This document shows positions 36,978 through 50,844 of a DNA stretch of 64,000 nt, piece after piece. This stretch comes from Pseudomonadota bacterium (GTDB taxonomy: Bacteria; Pseudomonadota; Gammaproteobacteria; Steroidobacterales; Steroidobacteraceae): positions 1-64,000 of the forward strand of contig JAPLSH010000006.1 of assembly GCA_026398735.1 (NCBI GenBank). Reading direction: 5' to 3'. Position 1 is the first letter of the stretch; every line of letters starts with the position of its first letter. Position numbers and translations under genes: made by a program. The notes under the pieces were generated by a model. That model was not told the origin of the DNA. It did not search any database and was given only the letters and a program-made list of their open reading frames with translations.

Positions 36978-38318
36978 ATGCTCGGCCGATACTTCATAAA
37001 AACCTTCGGTTGCCAGATGAACGAGTACGACTCGTCCCGTATGGGCGACGTACTGGCTGCCTGGGAAGGCCTGCAGCCGGCTGCCGACGAGCAGTCGGCC
37101 GATATCCTGCTGATGAACACCTGTTCGGTGCGTGACAAGGCCGAAGACAAGGTCTATTCGCTGCTGGGCCAGTGGCGACTGCTCAAGTTGCAAAGGCCCG
37201 AACTGGTCATTGGCGTGGGCGGTTGCGTGGCCAGTCAGGAGGGCGACGCGATCTTGAAGCGCGCGCCGTTCGTCGATCTGGTGTTCGGCCCGCAGACCGT
37301 GCATCGCCTGCCCGAAATGATCGGCGCGTTGCGGGGCACCGGTCAGTCACAACTGGACGTCAGCTTCCCCGAGATCGAGAAGTTCGATCACCTGCCGCCG
37401 CCGCGTGCCGAGGGCGCCACTGCCTTTGTGTCGATCATGGAAGGCTGCAGCAAGTTCTGCAGCTATTGCGTCGTGCCTTATACCCGCGGCGAAGAGATCA
37501 GCCGCCCGGCGACCGACGTGCTGCGCGAAGTGCAGGGCCTGCTGGCGCAGGGTGTGGGCGAAATCACTCTGCTGGGCCAGAACGTCAATGCCTACGCCGG
37601 CGCCGATGCCGACGGTACGGTACGGGATCTGGCATGGCTGATTCACGCATTGGGGTCGATGCAGGGCGTGCGCCGCATCCGTTTCACCACCTCGCATCCG
37701 CTGCATTTCGGGCAGTCGCTCATCGATGCGTATGCACAGGTACCGCAGCTGGCGCATCACCTGCATCTGCCGGTGCAGAGTGGTTCAGATCGCATCCTCA
37801 ACCTGATGCGCCGCGGTTACACCGCGCTCGAATTCAAAGACAAACTGCGGCGTCTGCGCGCGGTGCGCCCCGGCATCTGCGTGTCCACTGATCTGATCGT
37901 GGGTTTTCCTGGCGAGACCGAACACGACTTCGAACAGACGCTGGCGCTGGTGCGCGACACCAACCTGGATCAAAGCTATAGCTTCGTTTACAGCCGTCGG
38001 CCCGGCACGCCTGCCGCGTCGCTCACCGATGAAGTGGATGAAGACGTCAAACACCAGCGGTTGCTGCGCTTGCAGGCGCTGCTCAACGAGCAGGCTGCGG
38101 CCATCAATCAATCGATGGTAGGCACACGCCAAACAGTGCTGGTCGAGCGCACGTCGCGCCGCGATGCCAATGAGTGGGCCGGCCGCACCGAGAACAATCG
38201 CTGGGTCAATTTTGTTGGCCCGCCGGGTCTACTCAACCGTTTTGTCGATGTGGAGATCACTGCTGCCATGGCCAATTCTCTGCGTGGCCGGCTTGCCTCC
38301 AGCCAGGATGCTTCATGA
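36978..38318 (+). CDS. miaB: tRNA-2-methylthio-N6-dimethylallyladenosine synthase MiaB
   Basis: This 446-residue radical-SAM enzyme adds a methylthio group to i6A37 in tRNAs that read UNN codons. The auxiliary cluster cysteines are Cys12, Cys49 and Cys83; the radical-SAM cluster is C157xxxC161xxC164. A C-terminal TRAM domain contains the [16 protein letters not shown] segment. It heads a tightly packed group, overlapping phoH by an ATGA junction. In related genomes the same miaB–phoH–ybeY–ybeX–lnt order is standard. Confidence 0.97.
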   Translation: MLGRYFIKTFGCQMNEYDSSRMGDVLAAWEGLQPAADEQSADILLMNTCSVRDKAEDKVYSLLGQWRLLKLQRPELVIGVGGCVASQEGDAILKRAPFVDLVFGPQTVHRLPEMIGALRGTGQSQLDVSFPEIEKFDHLPPPRAEGATAFVSIMEGCSKFCSYCVVPYTRGEEISRPATDVLREVQGLLAQGVGEITLLGQNVNAYAGADADGTVRDLAWLIHALGSMQGVRRIRFTTSHPLHFGQSLIDAYAQVPQLAHHLHLPVQSGSDRILNLMRRGYTALEFKDKLRRLRAVRPGICVSTDLIVGFPGETEHDFEQTLALVRDTNLDQSYSFVYSRRPGTPAASLTDEVDEDVKHQRLLRLQALLNEQAAAINQSMVGTRQTVLVERTSRRDANEWAGRTENNRWVNFVGPPGLLNRFVDVEITAAMANSLRGRLASSQDAS

Positions 38319-39316
38319 AGTCGCGCACGGGCGTCGAGTCGGTGGAGTTTCAGCTGCTGCCGGAAGATAACGCGCGCTTGGCGGTGTTGTGCGGGCCGCT
38401 CGACCAGAACATCAAGCTGGTTGAGCAGCGGCTGGGCGTGGGCGTTAGCCGGCGCGGCAGTCACTTTCGCATCAGCGGTGAGCGGGCCAGCGGCGCCGAA
38501 CGGGTGCTGCGTGATTTGTTCGAACTGGTACAGGGCGATGGACCACTGGATCTGCCCGATGTGCATCTGGCGCTGCGTGAGCACGAGATGCCCGATGAAA
38601 ATCCCACACAGCGTGCCGATGGCGGCGCACGCGTCATCGAAGCCGATGGTGTGGTGCGGGTGCCGCGTGGTTTGATCCGTGCGCGCGGTGCGCACCAGAA
38701 GCAGTACATCGCCCAGGTGCACAGCCACGACCTCACCTTTGGCATCGGCCCTGCCGGTACCGGCAAAACCTATCTGGCGGTGGCCTGCGCGGTCGAGGCG
38801 CTGCAGAGCGAGCGTGTGCGGCGCATCGTGCTAGTCAGGCCGGCCGTGGAAGCGGGCGAGCGTCTGGGTTTTCTGCCGGGTGATCTGACGCAGAAAGTCG
38901 ACCCTTACCTGCGCCCTATGTATGACGCGCTGTACGAGATGCTGGGTTTTGAGCGCGTGGCACGCCTGATCGAACGCAACGTGATTGAGGTGGCCCCGCT
39001 TGCCTTTATGCGCGGCCGCTCACTCAACGAGTCGTTCATCATCCTCGACGAATCGCAGAACACCACACCCGAGCAAATGAAGATGTTCCTGACGCGCATC
39101 GGCTTCGGTTCGCATGCGGTGGTCACCGGCGACCCCACGCAGACTGATCTGCCCAGCGGCCGGCCTTCGGGTTTGCGCCAGGCGTCGCAGTTGCTGCGCG
39201 GCGTAGAGGGCGTTGCGTTTAGCTTTTTTGATGCGGCCGATGTGGTGCGTCACCCGCTGGTGCAGCGCATCGTGCAGGCCTATGAGGCCGACGCGCAGGG
39301 CGGGGAGGCCCGATGA
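38315..39316 (+). CDS. ybeZ: PhoH-like ATPase YbeZ
   Basis: This 333-residue protein has the Walker [12 protein letters not shown] from residue 145 and Walker [10 protein letters not shown]. Family members partner the endoribonuclease YbeY in RNA handling, and ybeY follows here with an ATGA overlap. An N-terminal KH-like segment (residues 15–60) precedes the P-loop domain. ATG 38315, coupled to the miaB stop, was chosen over the longer frame from 38174 that lies inside miaB. Confidence 0.94.
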   Translation: MKSRTGVESVEFQLLPEDNARLAVLCGPLDQNIKLVEQRLGVGVSRRGSHFRISGERASGAERVLRDLFELVQGDGPLDLPDVHLALREHEMPDENPTQRADGGARVIEADGVVRVPRGLIRARGAHQKQYIAQVHSHDLTFGIGPAGTGKTYLAVACAVEALQSERVRRIVLVRPAVEAGERLGFLPGDLTQKVDPYLRPMYDALYEMLGFERVARLIERNVIEVAPLAFMRGRSLNESFIILDESQNTTPEQMKMFLTRIGFGSHAVVTGDPTQTDLPSGRPSGLRQASQLLRGVEGVAFSFFDAADVVRHPLVQRIVQAYEADAQGGEAR

Positions 39317-39798
39317 CTGGTGCCAAACGTCCGCTGCGCGTCGAGCTGACGCGCCGTACGGCGGCACGGGCGCCGGGTATACGCTCGCTGGCGCTGTGGG
39401 CCAGTGCCGCATTGGGAACGCGCGCGGCGGGCTGCGAAATAGCCGTGCAATTGGTGTCGGCCCCAACCAGCCGGCGCCTGAACCGGCAGTTTCGTGGCGA
39501 GGACCATGCCACCAATGTGCTGTCGTTTCCGGCCGTGCCCCTGCCGGGTGTGCAGCCGCAACCGCTGGGCGATCTGGTGATCTGTCCGCAGATTTTGCAG
39601 CGCGAAGCGCGCGAACAGGGAAAAAGTGACCGTGCGCACTGGGCGCATCTGGTCATACACGGCACACTGCATCTGGTGGGCCACGACCATATCGATGACG
39701 ACGATGCACGCCGCATGGAGCGCCGCGAGGTGACCGTGCTGCGTCGCCTTGGATTTGCCAATCCTTATCGTATGACCCGCGCGACAGGTGCCACATGA
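39313..39798 (+). CDS. ybeY: Endoribonuclease YbeY (rRNA maturation factor)
   Basis: This 161-residue metalloenzyme acts in 16S rRNA 3'-end maturation and ribosome quality control. The H3xH5xH zinc motif is visible as HGTLHLVGHDH near residues 115–125, and NVLSFP precedes it. Both junctions, with ybeZ and ybeX, are four-base overlaps, implying translational coupling. Confidence 0.95.
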   Translation: MTGAKRPLRVELTRRTAARAPGIRSLALWASAALGTRAAGCEIAVQLVSAPTSRRLNRQFRGEDHATNVLSFPAVPLPGVQPQPLGDLVICPQILQREAREQGKSDRAHWAHLVIHGTLHLVGHDHIDDDDARRMERREVTVLRRLGFANPYRMTRATGAT

Positions 39799-40655
39799 GC
39801 GACAAAGGCGGTTCCCCGTTTGGCTGGCGACGTTTGCTGCGCACCATTTCAGCGCCGCGTGACCGCGAGCAATTGCTAGATGGTCTGCGCGAGGCTCAGC
39901 AAGCCGGTCTGCTCGATACCGATGCCTTTGGCATGCTCGAAGGGGTGTTGCAGGTGTCCGACCTGCGCGATCGCTACATCATGGTGCCGCGCGACCAGAT
40001 GACCTGCGTGCGTCGCGACGATGCGGCGCAGCGCGTGCTCTCTGGCGTACTCGAATCAGGTCACTCGCGGTATCCGGTGCTCGACGAAGACGGTGAGCAG
40101 ATCGTGGGCATCTTGCTGGCCAAAGACTTGCTGCGCTTGTTTGCGGTGGCGCCAGGCAAGCCCTTTGATATTGCACAGTGCATACGGCCTGCGGTGTTCG
40201 TGCCCGAGACCAAGCGCGTCAACATGCTGCTCAAAGAGTTTCGGCTCAACCGCTTTCACATGGCGGTAGTGGTCGATGAATACGGTGGCATTGCCGGCTT
40301 GGTCACCATTGAAGACATCATCGAGCAGATCATCGGTGACATCGACGATGAATATGACGTTGCGGACGAGATCAACATACGCAGTGAACCGGCGGGTCAT
40401 TGGGTGGTGCGCGGCATCACGCCCATCGAAGACTTTAACGAGCACTTCCGGGTCGATCTGGCCGACGACGAATTCGATACGGTGGCAGGGCTGGTCAGTC
40501 ACCAGTTTGGCCGCATGCCGCGTCGTGGTGAGTCGGTGACTGTCGAGGGGATTGAGTTTAGGGTCGTGCGCGCCGACCGGCGACGTATCGAAACCCTGCA
40601 CGTCACTGTGCCGCAGACGCCGGCTGCTGGCGACGCGCCTGCCACTCATGGCTGA
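39795..40655 (+). CDS. ybeX: CorC/YbeX family CBS-domain protein
   Basis: This 286-residue protein has two CBS domains (about 70–190, with YIMVPRDQM and HMAVVVDEYGGIAGLVTIED) and a C-terminal CorC/HlyC domain (GHWVVRGITPIEDFNEHF onward). The family is linked to magnesium and cobalt homeostasis and, through ybeY, to ribosome maturation. There is no N-terminal membrane domain, so it is the short cytoplasmic type. It overlaps ybeY by four bases and lnt by eight. Confidence 0.94.
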   Translation: MSDKGGSPFGWRRLLRTISAPRDREQLLDGLREAQQAGLLDTDAFGMLEGVLQVSDLRDRYIMVPRDQMTCVRRDDAAQRVLSGVLESGHSRYPVLDEDGEQIVGILLAKDLLRLFAVAPGKPFDIAQCIRPAVFVPETKRVNMLLKEFRLNRFHMAVVVDEYGGIAGLVTIEDIIEQIIGDIDDEYDVADEINIRSEPAGHWVVRGITPIEDFNEHFRVDLADDEFDTVAGLVSHQFGRMPRRGESVTVEGIEFRVVRADRRRIETLHVTVPQTPAAGDAPATHG

Positions 40656-42150
40656 CACGCGCCGCGGGCTTGTGCCCTGCGGCATCGCAGCGGTGGCAGG
40701 CATGGCGCTCACTGGCGCTTTTGCTCCCTATGGACTGTGGCCACTGGCGGTGTTGTCACCGGCAGTGTTGCTGTGGCTGTGGATGGACGCGCCCACGCCG
40801 CGTGCCGCCGCCGCACTGGGCTTTTGGTACAGCTGCGGCACTTTTGCGCTGGGTACTTGGTGGCTGTACATCAGCATTCACGATTATGGACAGGTGCCGG
40901 CATGGCTTGCGCTGTTGCTGATGGCCGGTCTGGTGTTGCTGATGGCGGCTTGGCAGGCGTTGCTGGGTTGGTCGCTGCTACGTTGGCTGCCGCGGCATGC
41001 TGGCGCGGGCACTGTGCTGGCCATGCCCAGCGCATGGGTGTTGATCGAATGGCTGCGCGGCTGGATGTTCAGCGGTTTCCCCTGGTTGTCTTTGGGCTAT
41101 TCACAAACGGATTCGCCGCTGTCCGGCTTTGCGCCGTTGGCTGGTGTGTACGGCGTCAGCGCAATGCTGTTGGTCTCTGCTGCAGGGTGCGTCACGGCAC
41201 TGCGCACTGGCGGTCGCTTGCGTGCCATTGCAGTAGCCTGTGCGTTGCTGCCCTGGCTTGCCGGCGCAGGGTTGCAGCGCATCGAGTGGACTCAGGTGCA
41301 AGGTGATGCGGTAAGTGTGGCGCTGGTGCAGGGCGCGGTGCCGCAGGACCTCAAGTGGCAGGCCGACAACCACGACAATATTTTGGCCTTGTATCGCCAG
41401 CTCAACCAACAGGCACTGGGCGCGCGCATCGTGGTGTGGCCCGAGGCGGCACTGCCCGGTGTTGCCAATGGCTTGGGCCGTTATCTGGCCGAGGTATGGG
41501 CCGAGTCGCGCGCGGCTGGGTCTGCATTGTTGATCGGTGCAGTGCGTACTGACGCCAGTGGTCGTGATTATTTCAACTCACTGCTGGCGCTGGGCGAGGC
41601 CGATCCATCGTTTTATGACAAGCAGCATCTGGTGCCTTACGGCGAATACTTCCCGGTGCCGGATTTTGTGCGACAGTGGTTGCAGCGCATGAACATGCCA
41701 TTTTCGGATCTGGTGCCTGGGGCTGCCGGGCAGTTACCGTTGGAGGTAGCAGGCCTTAAGTTAGCTGCCAGCATCTGTTATGAAGATGCCTACGGACAGT
41801 TGCTGCGATCGGCCGAACGTGAGGCGGATTTGTTGGTCAATGTGACCAACGATGCGTGGTTTGGCACCGGCAGTGCTCGTTATCAGCATTTGCAGATCGC
41901 CCGCATGCGCTCATTGGAGTCTGGCCGTGACTTGCTACGGGTGGCCAACGATGGCGTCTCGGCCCTTGTTGATTATCGCGGTCGGGTGTTGAAGCAGGCC
42001 CCGGAGTTCACGTCTGCGGTGTTGCGTGGTCAGGTGCAGCCGCGCAGTGGTTTAACGCCTTGGCTGGCCGCCGGGGATACGCCGGTACTGGTGCTGGCGG
42101 GTGTGCTGCTGGCTTGGCTTGGCTTGCGCCAGACGCGCCGGCGCTCTTGA
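40648..42150 (+). CDS. lnt: Apolipoprotein N-acyltransferase
   Basis: This 500-residue inner-membrane enzyme adds the third acyl chain to lipoproteins. About six to eight N-terminal spans are followed by a periplasmic nitrilase-like domain with catalytic Glu266 (VVWPEAALP), Lys325 (YDKQHLVPYGEYFP) and Cys377 (ASICYEDAYG), and a final C-terminal span. ATG 40648 overlaps the ybeX stop; the longer frame from 40552 lies inside ybeX. Substrates encoded nearby include LptE, the Do-like protease and the mini-lipoprotein. Confidence 0.96.
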   Translation: MADTRRGLVPCGIAAVAGMALTGAFAPYGLWPLAVLSPAVLLWLWMDAPTPRAAAALGFWYSCGTFALGTWWLYISIHDYGQVPAWLALLLMAGLVLLMAAWQALLGWSLLRWLPRHAGAGTVLAMPSAWVLIEWLRGWMFSGFPWLSLGYSQTDSPLSGFAPLAGVYGVSAMLLVSAAGCVTALRTGGRLRAIAVACALLPWLAGAGLQRIEWTQVQGDAVSVALVQGAVPQDLKWQADNHDNILALYRQLNQQALGARIVVWPEAALPGVANGLGRYLAEVWAESRAAGSALLIGAVRTDASGRDYFNSLLALGEADPSFYDKQHLVPYGEYFPVPDFVRQWLQRMNMPFSDLVPGAAGQLPLEVAGLKLAASICYEDAYGQLLRSAEREADLLVNVTNDAWFGTGSARYQHLQIARMRSLESGRDLLRVANDGVSALVDYRGRVLKQAPEFTSAVLRGQVQPRSGLTPWLAAGDTPVLVLAGVLLAWLGLRQTRRRS

Positions 42151-42194
42151 ATCTGCGACACGGCAGACCTATTTACGAGACGCGAGTCCGGGCA

Positions 42195-42223
42195 GGAACC
42201 TTCCGGCCTGTACTCTGGTCTAT
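42195..42223 (+). promoter_or_regulatory. Possible sigmaE promoter before the Do-like protease
   Basis: GGAACCTT (42195–42202) is followed, with 17 bases between GGAACCT and TCTAT, by TCTAT at 42219–42223. This resembles the RpoE pattern GGAACTT–N15-17–TCnnA. The -10 match is imperfect, but degP-type genes are classic sigmaE targets. The rest of the 111-base gap shows nothing else recognisable. Confidence 0.4.
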
Positions 42224-42261
42224 GAACTGACCTGTTTTCCAAACCGCAAGGAAGTCTGGCA

Positions 42262-46498
<4,237 letters not shown>

Positions 46499-46502
46499 CG
46501 GC

Positions 46503-47015
46503 ATGTTGCCCGTGATCACACACACACTCATTCGGTTACGCACTGCGCTGCTGCTGGGCGTGGTGTTGGCGCTGGCCGGGTGTGGCTTTGCGCTGCAGGG
46601 CCGGGTGCCACTGCCGCCCAGCCTGCACACGGTGTATGTGGACGCGCAGGACAGTCAGAGCGAGTTCGTGCTGGCGCTGCGAGCCAGCCTTACCTCATCG
46701 GGTGCGCAGCTGGTTGATGCGGGCGGACCGGGCGTGGCGACGCTGCGTGTTTCGCAGGATCACGTCACCGAGCGCGTGCTGTCGGTGTCGGCGCGCAATA
46801 TTCCCACCGACTATGAGCTGACCTATGAAGTGCAGCTGTCTGTGACATCCGGTGGGCAGGAGTTGATGGCTCCCGAGCCGCTGTCGCTGACCCGCATCTA
46901 CAGTTTTGACGAGCAACAGATGCTGGCAAAGGATCGGGAACGTGACGCATTGCTCGAAGTTCTAGCAAGGGAGCTCTCTGGCGTAGCATTGCGCCGCTTG
47001 TATTCTTTACCATAG
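46503..47015 (+). CDS. lptE: LPS-assembly lipoprotein LptE
   Basis: This 170-residue outer-membrane lipoprotein plugs the LptD barrel and helps insert lipopolysaccharide. The lipobox is LAG–Cys27, followed by GFALQGRVPLPPSLHTVYV, a recognisable family start. It begins four bases after leuS, the usual order. The normal next gene, holA, is displaced by about 6 kb. Confidence 0.92.
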   Translation: MLPVITHTLIRLRTALLLGVVLALAGCGFALQGRVPLPPSLHTVYVDAQDSQSEFVLALRASLTSSGAQLVDAGGPGVATLRVSQDHVTERVLSVSARNIPTDYELTYEVQLSVTSGGQELMAPEPLSLTRIYSFDEQQMLAKDRERDALLEVLARELSGVALRRLYSLP

Positions 47016-47020
47016 ACACC

Positions 47021-47503
47021 ATGCAACTCATTGGCGGACTCGACCGTTTGCTGATCGCTCAGTTATTGGGCGCCTATGATCTTGAGTTGCGTCTGATCGC
47101 CGAGGGTGAATCCATCCCGGGCAGTTTTTGGGGCGACAGCGAGGCGGGTCTGCGTGGCTCGGTGCTGTATGCGCGTTTGGATACACCGTTGCATTCAGTG
47201 CTGCACGAAGCAGCGCATTTCATCTGCATGACCCCCGAGCGCCGCTCCGGTCTTGATACCGATGCCGGTGGCGACGCGCTGGAAGAATGCGGCGTCTGCT
47301 ATGTGCAGATCCTGTTGGCTGAAGTGCTGCCGCAGGCCGGGCGCGCTCGCGCAGTCGCCGATATGGATGCCTGGGGTTATAGCTTTCGCGAAGGCAGCAC
47401 CTCGGCTTGGTTAGCCGGCGATGCTGCCGATGCACGTGCCTGGCTCATCGCCAAAGGCGTGCTGACTGACGAGGGTGAGCTCAGCGGCGAGCTGCGCGTT
47501 TAG
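47021..47503 (+). CDS. Conserved protein with HExxH metal-binding motif
   Basis: This is a 160-residue protein of unknown role. A helix-like segment LHSVLHEAAHFICM holds HEAAH at residues 62–66. Glu88/Glu89 in ALEECGVCYVQ lie 22–23 residues later, a spacing compatible with a third zinc ligand as in gluzincin-type peptidases. No signal peptide is present, so it is predicted cytoplasmic. It starts five bases after lptE and could be translated from the leuS–lptE transcript. Its end overlaps the convergent pip gene by 23 bases. A peptidase role is inference from the motif only. Confidence 0.7.
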   Translation: MQLIGGLDRLLIAQLLGAYDLELRLIAEGESIPGSFWGDSEAGLRGSVLYARLDTPLHSVLHEAAHFICMTPERRSGLDTDAGGDALEECGVCYVQILLAEVLPQAGRARAVADMDAWGYSFREGSTSAWLAGDAADARAWLIAKGVLTDEGELSGELRV

Positions 47504-48473
47504 TCGCAGGCGCTTTGCCAAACGCATCGGCTGCTTCACGCAATGCCCGTGCAGTGCCTGCCTCAAACGCGGAATGCCCTGCATCGGGCACCACCACCAG
47601 TTTGGCTTCGGGCCAGGCCTTGTGCAGAGCCCAGGCGCTGCGCATCGGGCACACCATGTCGTAGCGGCCCTGCACGATCACGCAGGGGATGTGGCGGATC
47701 TTGCGCACGTCACGCAGCAGCTGGTCATCGCGCTTGAAGAAGCCGCGGTTGACGAAGTAGTGGCACTCGATGCGCGCGAACGCTGCGGCATAGTCGGCAT
47801 CATCAAAGTTGGCCACATAGGCAGCGCTGCTGTGCAGATGGCTGGTCGCACCTTCCCACACGGACCAAGCCCGTGCAGCGCGCTGGCGCACTGCGGCACT
47901 GCGGCTGGTGAGGCGCTTGTAATAAGCCTGCATCATGTCGCCGCGTTCGGCGCGCGGGATAGGCGCAACGTATTGCTCCCAGAGATCGGGGAACACCGAG
48001 GCCGCACCGGTCTCGTCTTGGTAGAACCATTCCAGCTCAGAGCGGCGCAGCAGGAAGATACCGCGCAGCACCAGTTCGCTGACGCGTGATGGGTGCTTTT
48101 GGGCATAGGCCAAGGCCAACGTAGAGCCCCACGATCCACCGAACACCTGCCATTGATCGATACCCAGATGCTTGCGCAGTGACTCGATATCGGCCACCAG
48201 ATGCCAGGTGGTGTTGTCGACCAAGCTGGCGTGCGGTGTGCTGAGGCCGCAACCGCGTTGGTCAAACAGCACGATGCGATATACCGCTGGATCAAAGAAG
48301 CGACGCATGTCGGCATTGCTGCCACCACCGGGGCCGCCATGCAAAAACACCACCGGCTTGCCGTCGGGGTTGCCGCTTTGTTCGTAATACAGCTCATGCA
48401 CATCAGACACGCGCAAGCGACCTTGCTGATAGGGCTTTATCGGTGCGTACAGCACGCCGCGGGGTGTGGCCAT
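47481..48473 (-). CDS. pip: Proline iminopeptidase (prolyl aminopeptidase)
   Basis: This 330-residue cytoplasmic alpha/beta-hydrolase releases N-terminal proline from peptides. The oxyanion motif HGGPGGGS, FDQRGCGLSTPH and nucleophile elbow GGSWGS are all present, with the late Asp and His regions in VQGRYDMVCP and DAGHSAFE. Length fits the S33 family. It lies one base after hinT on the same strand and overlaps the end of the HExxH gene. Confidence 0.93.
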   Translation of the reverse strand: MATPRGVLYAPIKPYQQGRLRVSDVHELYYEQSGNPDGKPVVFLHGGPGGGSNADMRRFFDPAVYRIVLFDQRGCGLSTPHASLVDNTTWHLVADIESLRKHLGIDQWQVFGGSWGSTLALAYAQKHPSRVSELVLRGIFLLRRSELEWFYQDETGAASVFPDLWEQYVAPIPRAERGDMMQAYYKRLTSRSAAVRQRAARAWSVWEGATSHLHSSAAYVANFDDADYAAAFARIECHYFVNRGFFKRDDQLLRDVRKIRHIPCVIVQGRYDMVCPMRSAWALHKAWPEAKLVVVPDAGHSAFEAGTARALREAADAFGKAPATKRAARR

Positions 48474-48474
48474 C

Positions 48475-48822
48475 TCAGCGTCCTCCTGTCATGGGGCCCA
48501 AGGGCTCACCACCGATGAGGTGCAAGTGCAGGTGATAGACCTCTTGGCCGCCATCGCGGTTGCAGTTGATCACCAGCCGGTAGCCGCTGTCGGCGATCCC
48601 TTCACTGCGCGCCAACTTGCGTGCCACGACCATCATGCGCCCCATCAGTGGCGCATCTTCGTCGGCGATGTCGTTGGCGGTGGGTATGGGTTTATGCGGG
48701 ACGATGAGGATGTGCACACGCGCGCGTGGATGGATGTCGCGAAACGCGATGATCTCGTCATCGCGATACACAACGTCGGCCGGCAGTTCGCCGGCAATGA
48801 TGCGTTCGAAGAGTGTTGCCAT
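48475..48822 (-). CDS. hinT: HIT-family nucleotide-binding protein (HinT-like)
   Basis: This 115-residue histidine-triad hydrolase acts on nucleoside phosphoramidates such as lysyl-AMP. The triad is His97-x-His99-x-His101 (YHLHLHLIGG). The N-terminal TLFERIIAGELPADVVYRDD is typical of the HinT branch. It starts seven bases after the receptor gene stop and is followed at once by pip, so the three may share a message. Confidence 0.93.
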   Translation of the reverse strand: MATLFERIIAGELPADVVYRDDEIIAFRDIHPRARVHILIVPHKPIPTANDIADEDAPLMGRMMVVARKLARSEGIADSGYRLVINCNRDGGQEVYHLHLHLIGGEPLGPMTGGR

Positions 48823-48829
48823 GTGCCGA

Positions 48830-50785
48830 CTATAACGCCAGTCGCAGGCCAGCCGTAACCGAGCGTCCCGGCAGTGGTGCGATGTCCTTGAGCGGTGAGC
48901 TGTGGCGGCGTGCCAGCTGGTCGGTGAGGTTGCTGCCGTTGATGAACATCAACAGCGAGCCGCCATCGCCCAGTGTCCAGCGGTGGTTGAGCGAAGCGCC
49001 CACCAAGGTGTAGCCGTCGGTGGGTGATTCGTAGCTGGCCACGTTGTTCTGCGCGGTGTAGCGCCATACTGACGCAGAGGCATTCCAGTTGCCCCAGCTG
49101 CCCAGTACTTCGCCGCCGAAATGCAGAGGCGGCAGTTGCGGCAGTTTGCTGCCATCGGCGAGCTTGCCCTGCACACTGTCTGCTGCTAGTCGCAAGTCCA
49201 GTCGGTGGTCGCCGCCCTGCAGCAGCGGCAGTGTGACCTCGGCCTCAAAGCCCACGAAATTGGCATCGGCTTGTTTGTAGTTGAACACGGGCAGACCAGA
49301 GCTGATCTGCGTTGTGGGCGCCAGATAGATGTAGTCCTTGAAGCGGTTGGTGTAGGCCGACAACTCCCAGTGCACACCCTGATGGCCGCGCAGCGTTAGG
49401 TCTACAGCGGTGGCCGTTTCGCGTTGCAGTGAGCTGTCGCCTACGAGGTACTGCTGTGTGGCTTCGTGCTCGCCATCGGCATACAGCTCTGTGGCCGTGG
49501 GGTGACGGTCTGAGTGCGTCACATTAAGGGCTAAGGCAACCGGCGCAGCAATGCGCCACAGCGCTCCCAGGGAGCCACTGGTGGCCAAGCCCGAATAGCT
49601 GGGCAGTGCCGGCGTGGCTGTGACTGCGATGTGTTGGTACTCGGCTCGCAGGCCACCCTCCAGTGTCACCGGACCGATGGCGTATTGCTCAAAGGCGAAC
49701 GCAGCCGGTGTGTTGGTGAGTGTGGCTGGCACGAAGCTGAGCGTGCCGCCGGTGCTGAAATCGATGCGCCGGTACTGAAAGCCTACTGTGCCTTTGAAAT
49801 CCCCCAGCAGATGATCCAGCGCGATGCGCGCCTCGGTGCCGTTCTGCGTGAACTGGGTTGCGATGCTGCCATCGTCTTCCAGTTCAGCATGTTCATACAG
49901 GCTGTGCGTGGCACTGAGGGACACGCGTTGCAGCGGCCCCTCTCCCAGCGACTGTTCGCTGCGCAGGGACAGGCGTGTTTGCTTCATGTCGATGCGCGGT
50001 CCACCAGCCGGCAAGCCTGCTGCCTGTGGAATGCCATAGTTTTGCATCAACGCACCAGCGGATAGCCCTACAAAGCCGCCGTCGTTGAGCAGCGAAAAAC
50101 CCAACGAACCGCCGCCGCCGTGGCTGTCGCTGTTGACCAGCGTGCCGCCGGGAATGGTGATGTCGTTGTTGGCTTTGTAGTGGCCATCGGCATGCACAGA
50201 CAGGTCTTCACTCAGCGCAGCATCGAGCGTGCCCACTGCAGCGCGTTGCTTTGACGCGCTGTCGCCGCGTAACTCAGCGCTGGTCTGCAGACCCTGCATG
50301 GGCTGCTGTGACGGAATGCGCCGCGTGACCACATTCACTGCGCCACCCACCGCGCCACTGCCATAGAGCAAGGTGGCCGGGCCTTTGATGATTTCCACTT
50401 GGCGTGCCACGGCGTCTTCGGTACTGGTGGCGTGGTCTTCAGACAGGCCCGACAGATCCAGTGCTGCCACACCGTCTTCAAGCATCATCACTCGGTCACC
50501 GCCCAAGCCCCGGATGATCGGTCGGCTGGCTGCAGGGCCATACCACGTGGCGGTGATGCCAGGTTGACGAGCCAGCGTTTCGCCGAGGCTGCTGCCCATC
50601 TGCTGACGCAGTGCATCACCTGACAGCACCACCACCGGATGCACCACATCGTCTGGCGCACCATGAAAAGCAGTGGTGGTAACGATGACCTCAGAGAGCT
50701 GCTCGCTGCCTGCGGCAAACGAGAACGAAGGAACACACAAAGACAGCGCAACAGCCTGCGCAATACGGTACTGACGCGTTGACAT
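48830..50785 (-). CDS. TonB-dependent outer-membrane receptor, ZnuD-like
   Basis: This is a 651-residue protein with a signal peptide (MSTRQYRIAQAVALSLCVPS, then FSFA before AGSEQ). The TonB box region SEVIVTT is followed by a plug domain with GETLARQPGITATWYGPAAS and RGLGGDRVMMLEDGV and KGPATLLYGSGAVGGAVNVV, and then a 22-strand-type barrel. The plug resembles receptors of the zinc-uptake ZnuD group, so metal uptake is a reasonable guess, but the ligand is not proven. The last residue is Leu (GLRLAL) rather than the aromatic residue usual in barrel proteins. ATG 50785 was chosen for the signal peptide. No Zur or Fur box was recognised upstream. Confidence 0.85.
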   Translation of the reverse strand: MSTRQYRIAQAVALSLCVPSFSFAAGSEQLSEVIVTTTAFHGAPDDVVHPVVVLSGDALRQQMGSSLGETLARQPGITATWYGPAASRPIIRGLGGDRVMMLEDGVAALDLSGLSEDHATSTEDAVARQVEIIKGPATLLYGSGAVGGAVNVVTRRIPSQQPMQGLQTSAELRGDSASKQRAAVGTLDAALSEDLSVHADGHYKANNDITIPGGTLVNSDSHGGGGSLGFSLLNDGGFVGLSAGALMQNYGIPQAAGLPAGGPRIDMKQTRLSLRSEQSLGEGPLQRVSLSATHSLYEHAELEDDGSIATQFTQNGTEARIALDHLLGDFKGTVGFQYRRIDFSTGGTLSFVPATLTNTPAAFAFEQYAIGPVTLEGGLRAEYQHIAVTATPALPSYSGLATSGSLGALWRIAAPVALALNVTHSDRHPTATELYADGEHEATQQYLVGDSSLQRETATAVDLTLRGHQGVHWELSAYTNRFKDYIYLAPTTQISSGLPVFNYKQADANFVGFEAEVTLPLLQGGDHRLDLRLAADSVQGKLADGSKLPQLPPLHFGGEVLGSWGNWNASASVWRYTAQNNVASYESPTDGYTLVGASLNHRWTLGDGGSLLMFINGSNLTDQLARRHSSPLKDIAPLPGRSVTAGLRLAL

Positions 50786-50820
50786 GGAAACACCCCACAA
50801 GCAAAACAGAGACACGACGA

Positions 50821-50837
50821 CACCGGCTAAGCCAGTG
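50821..50837 (-). other. Small hairpin before the receptor gene
   Basis: CACCGGC (50821–50827) pairs with GCCAGTG (50831–50837) over seven bases (one G·T) around a three-base loop. It lies in the 59-base gap between the DUF2946-like gene and the receptor gene. The gap is too short for a cobalamin riboswitch. It may stabilise or attenuate the downstream message. Confidence 0.3.
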
Positions 50838-50844
50838 CCAGATT

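Noticed and set aside
50786-50844. Cobalamin riboswitch before the TonB receptor
   Set aside because: The gap is 59 bases, far too short, and no B12-box sequence is visible.
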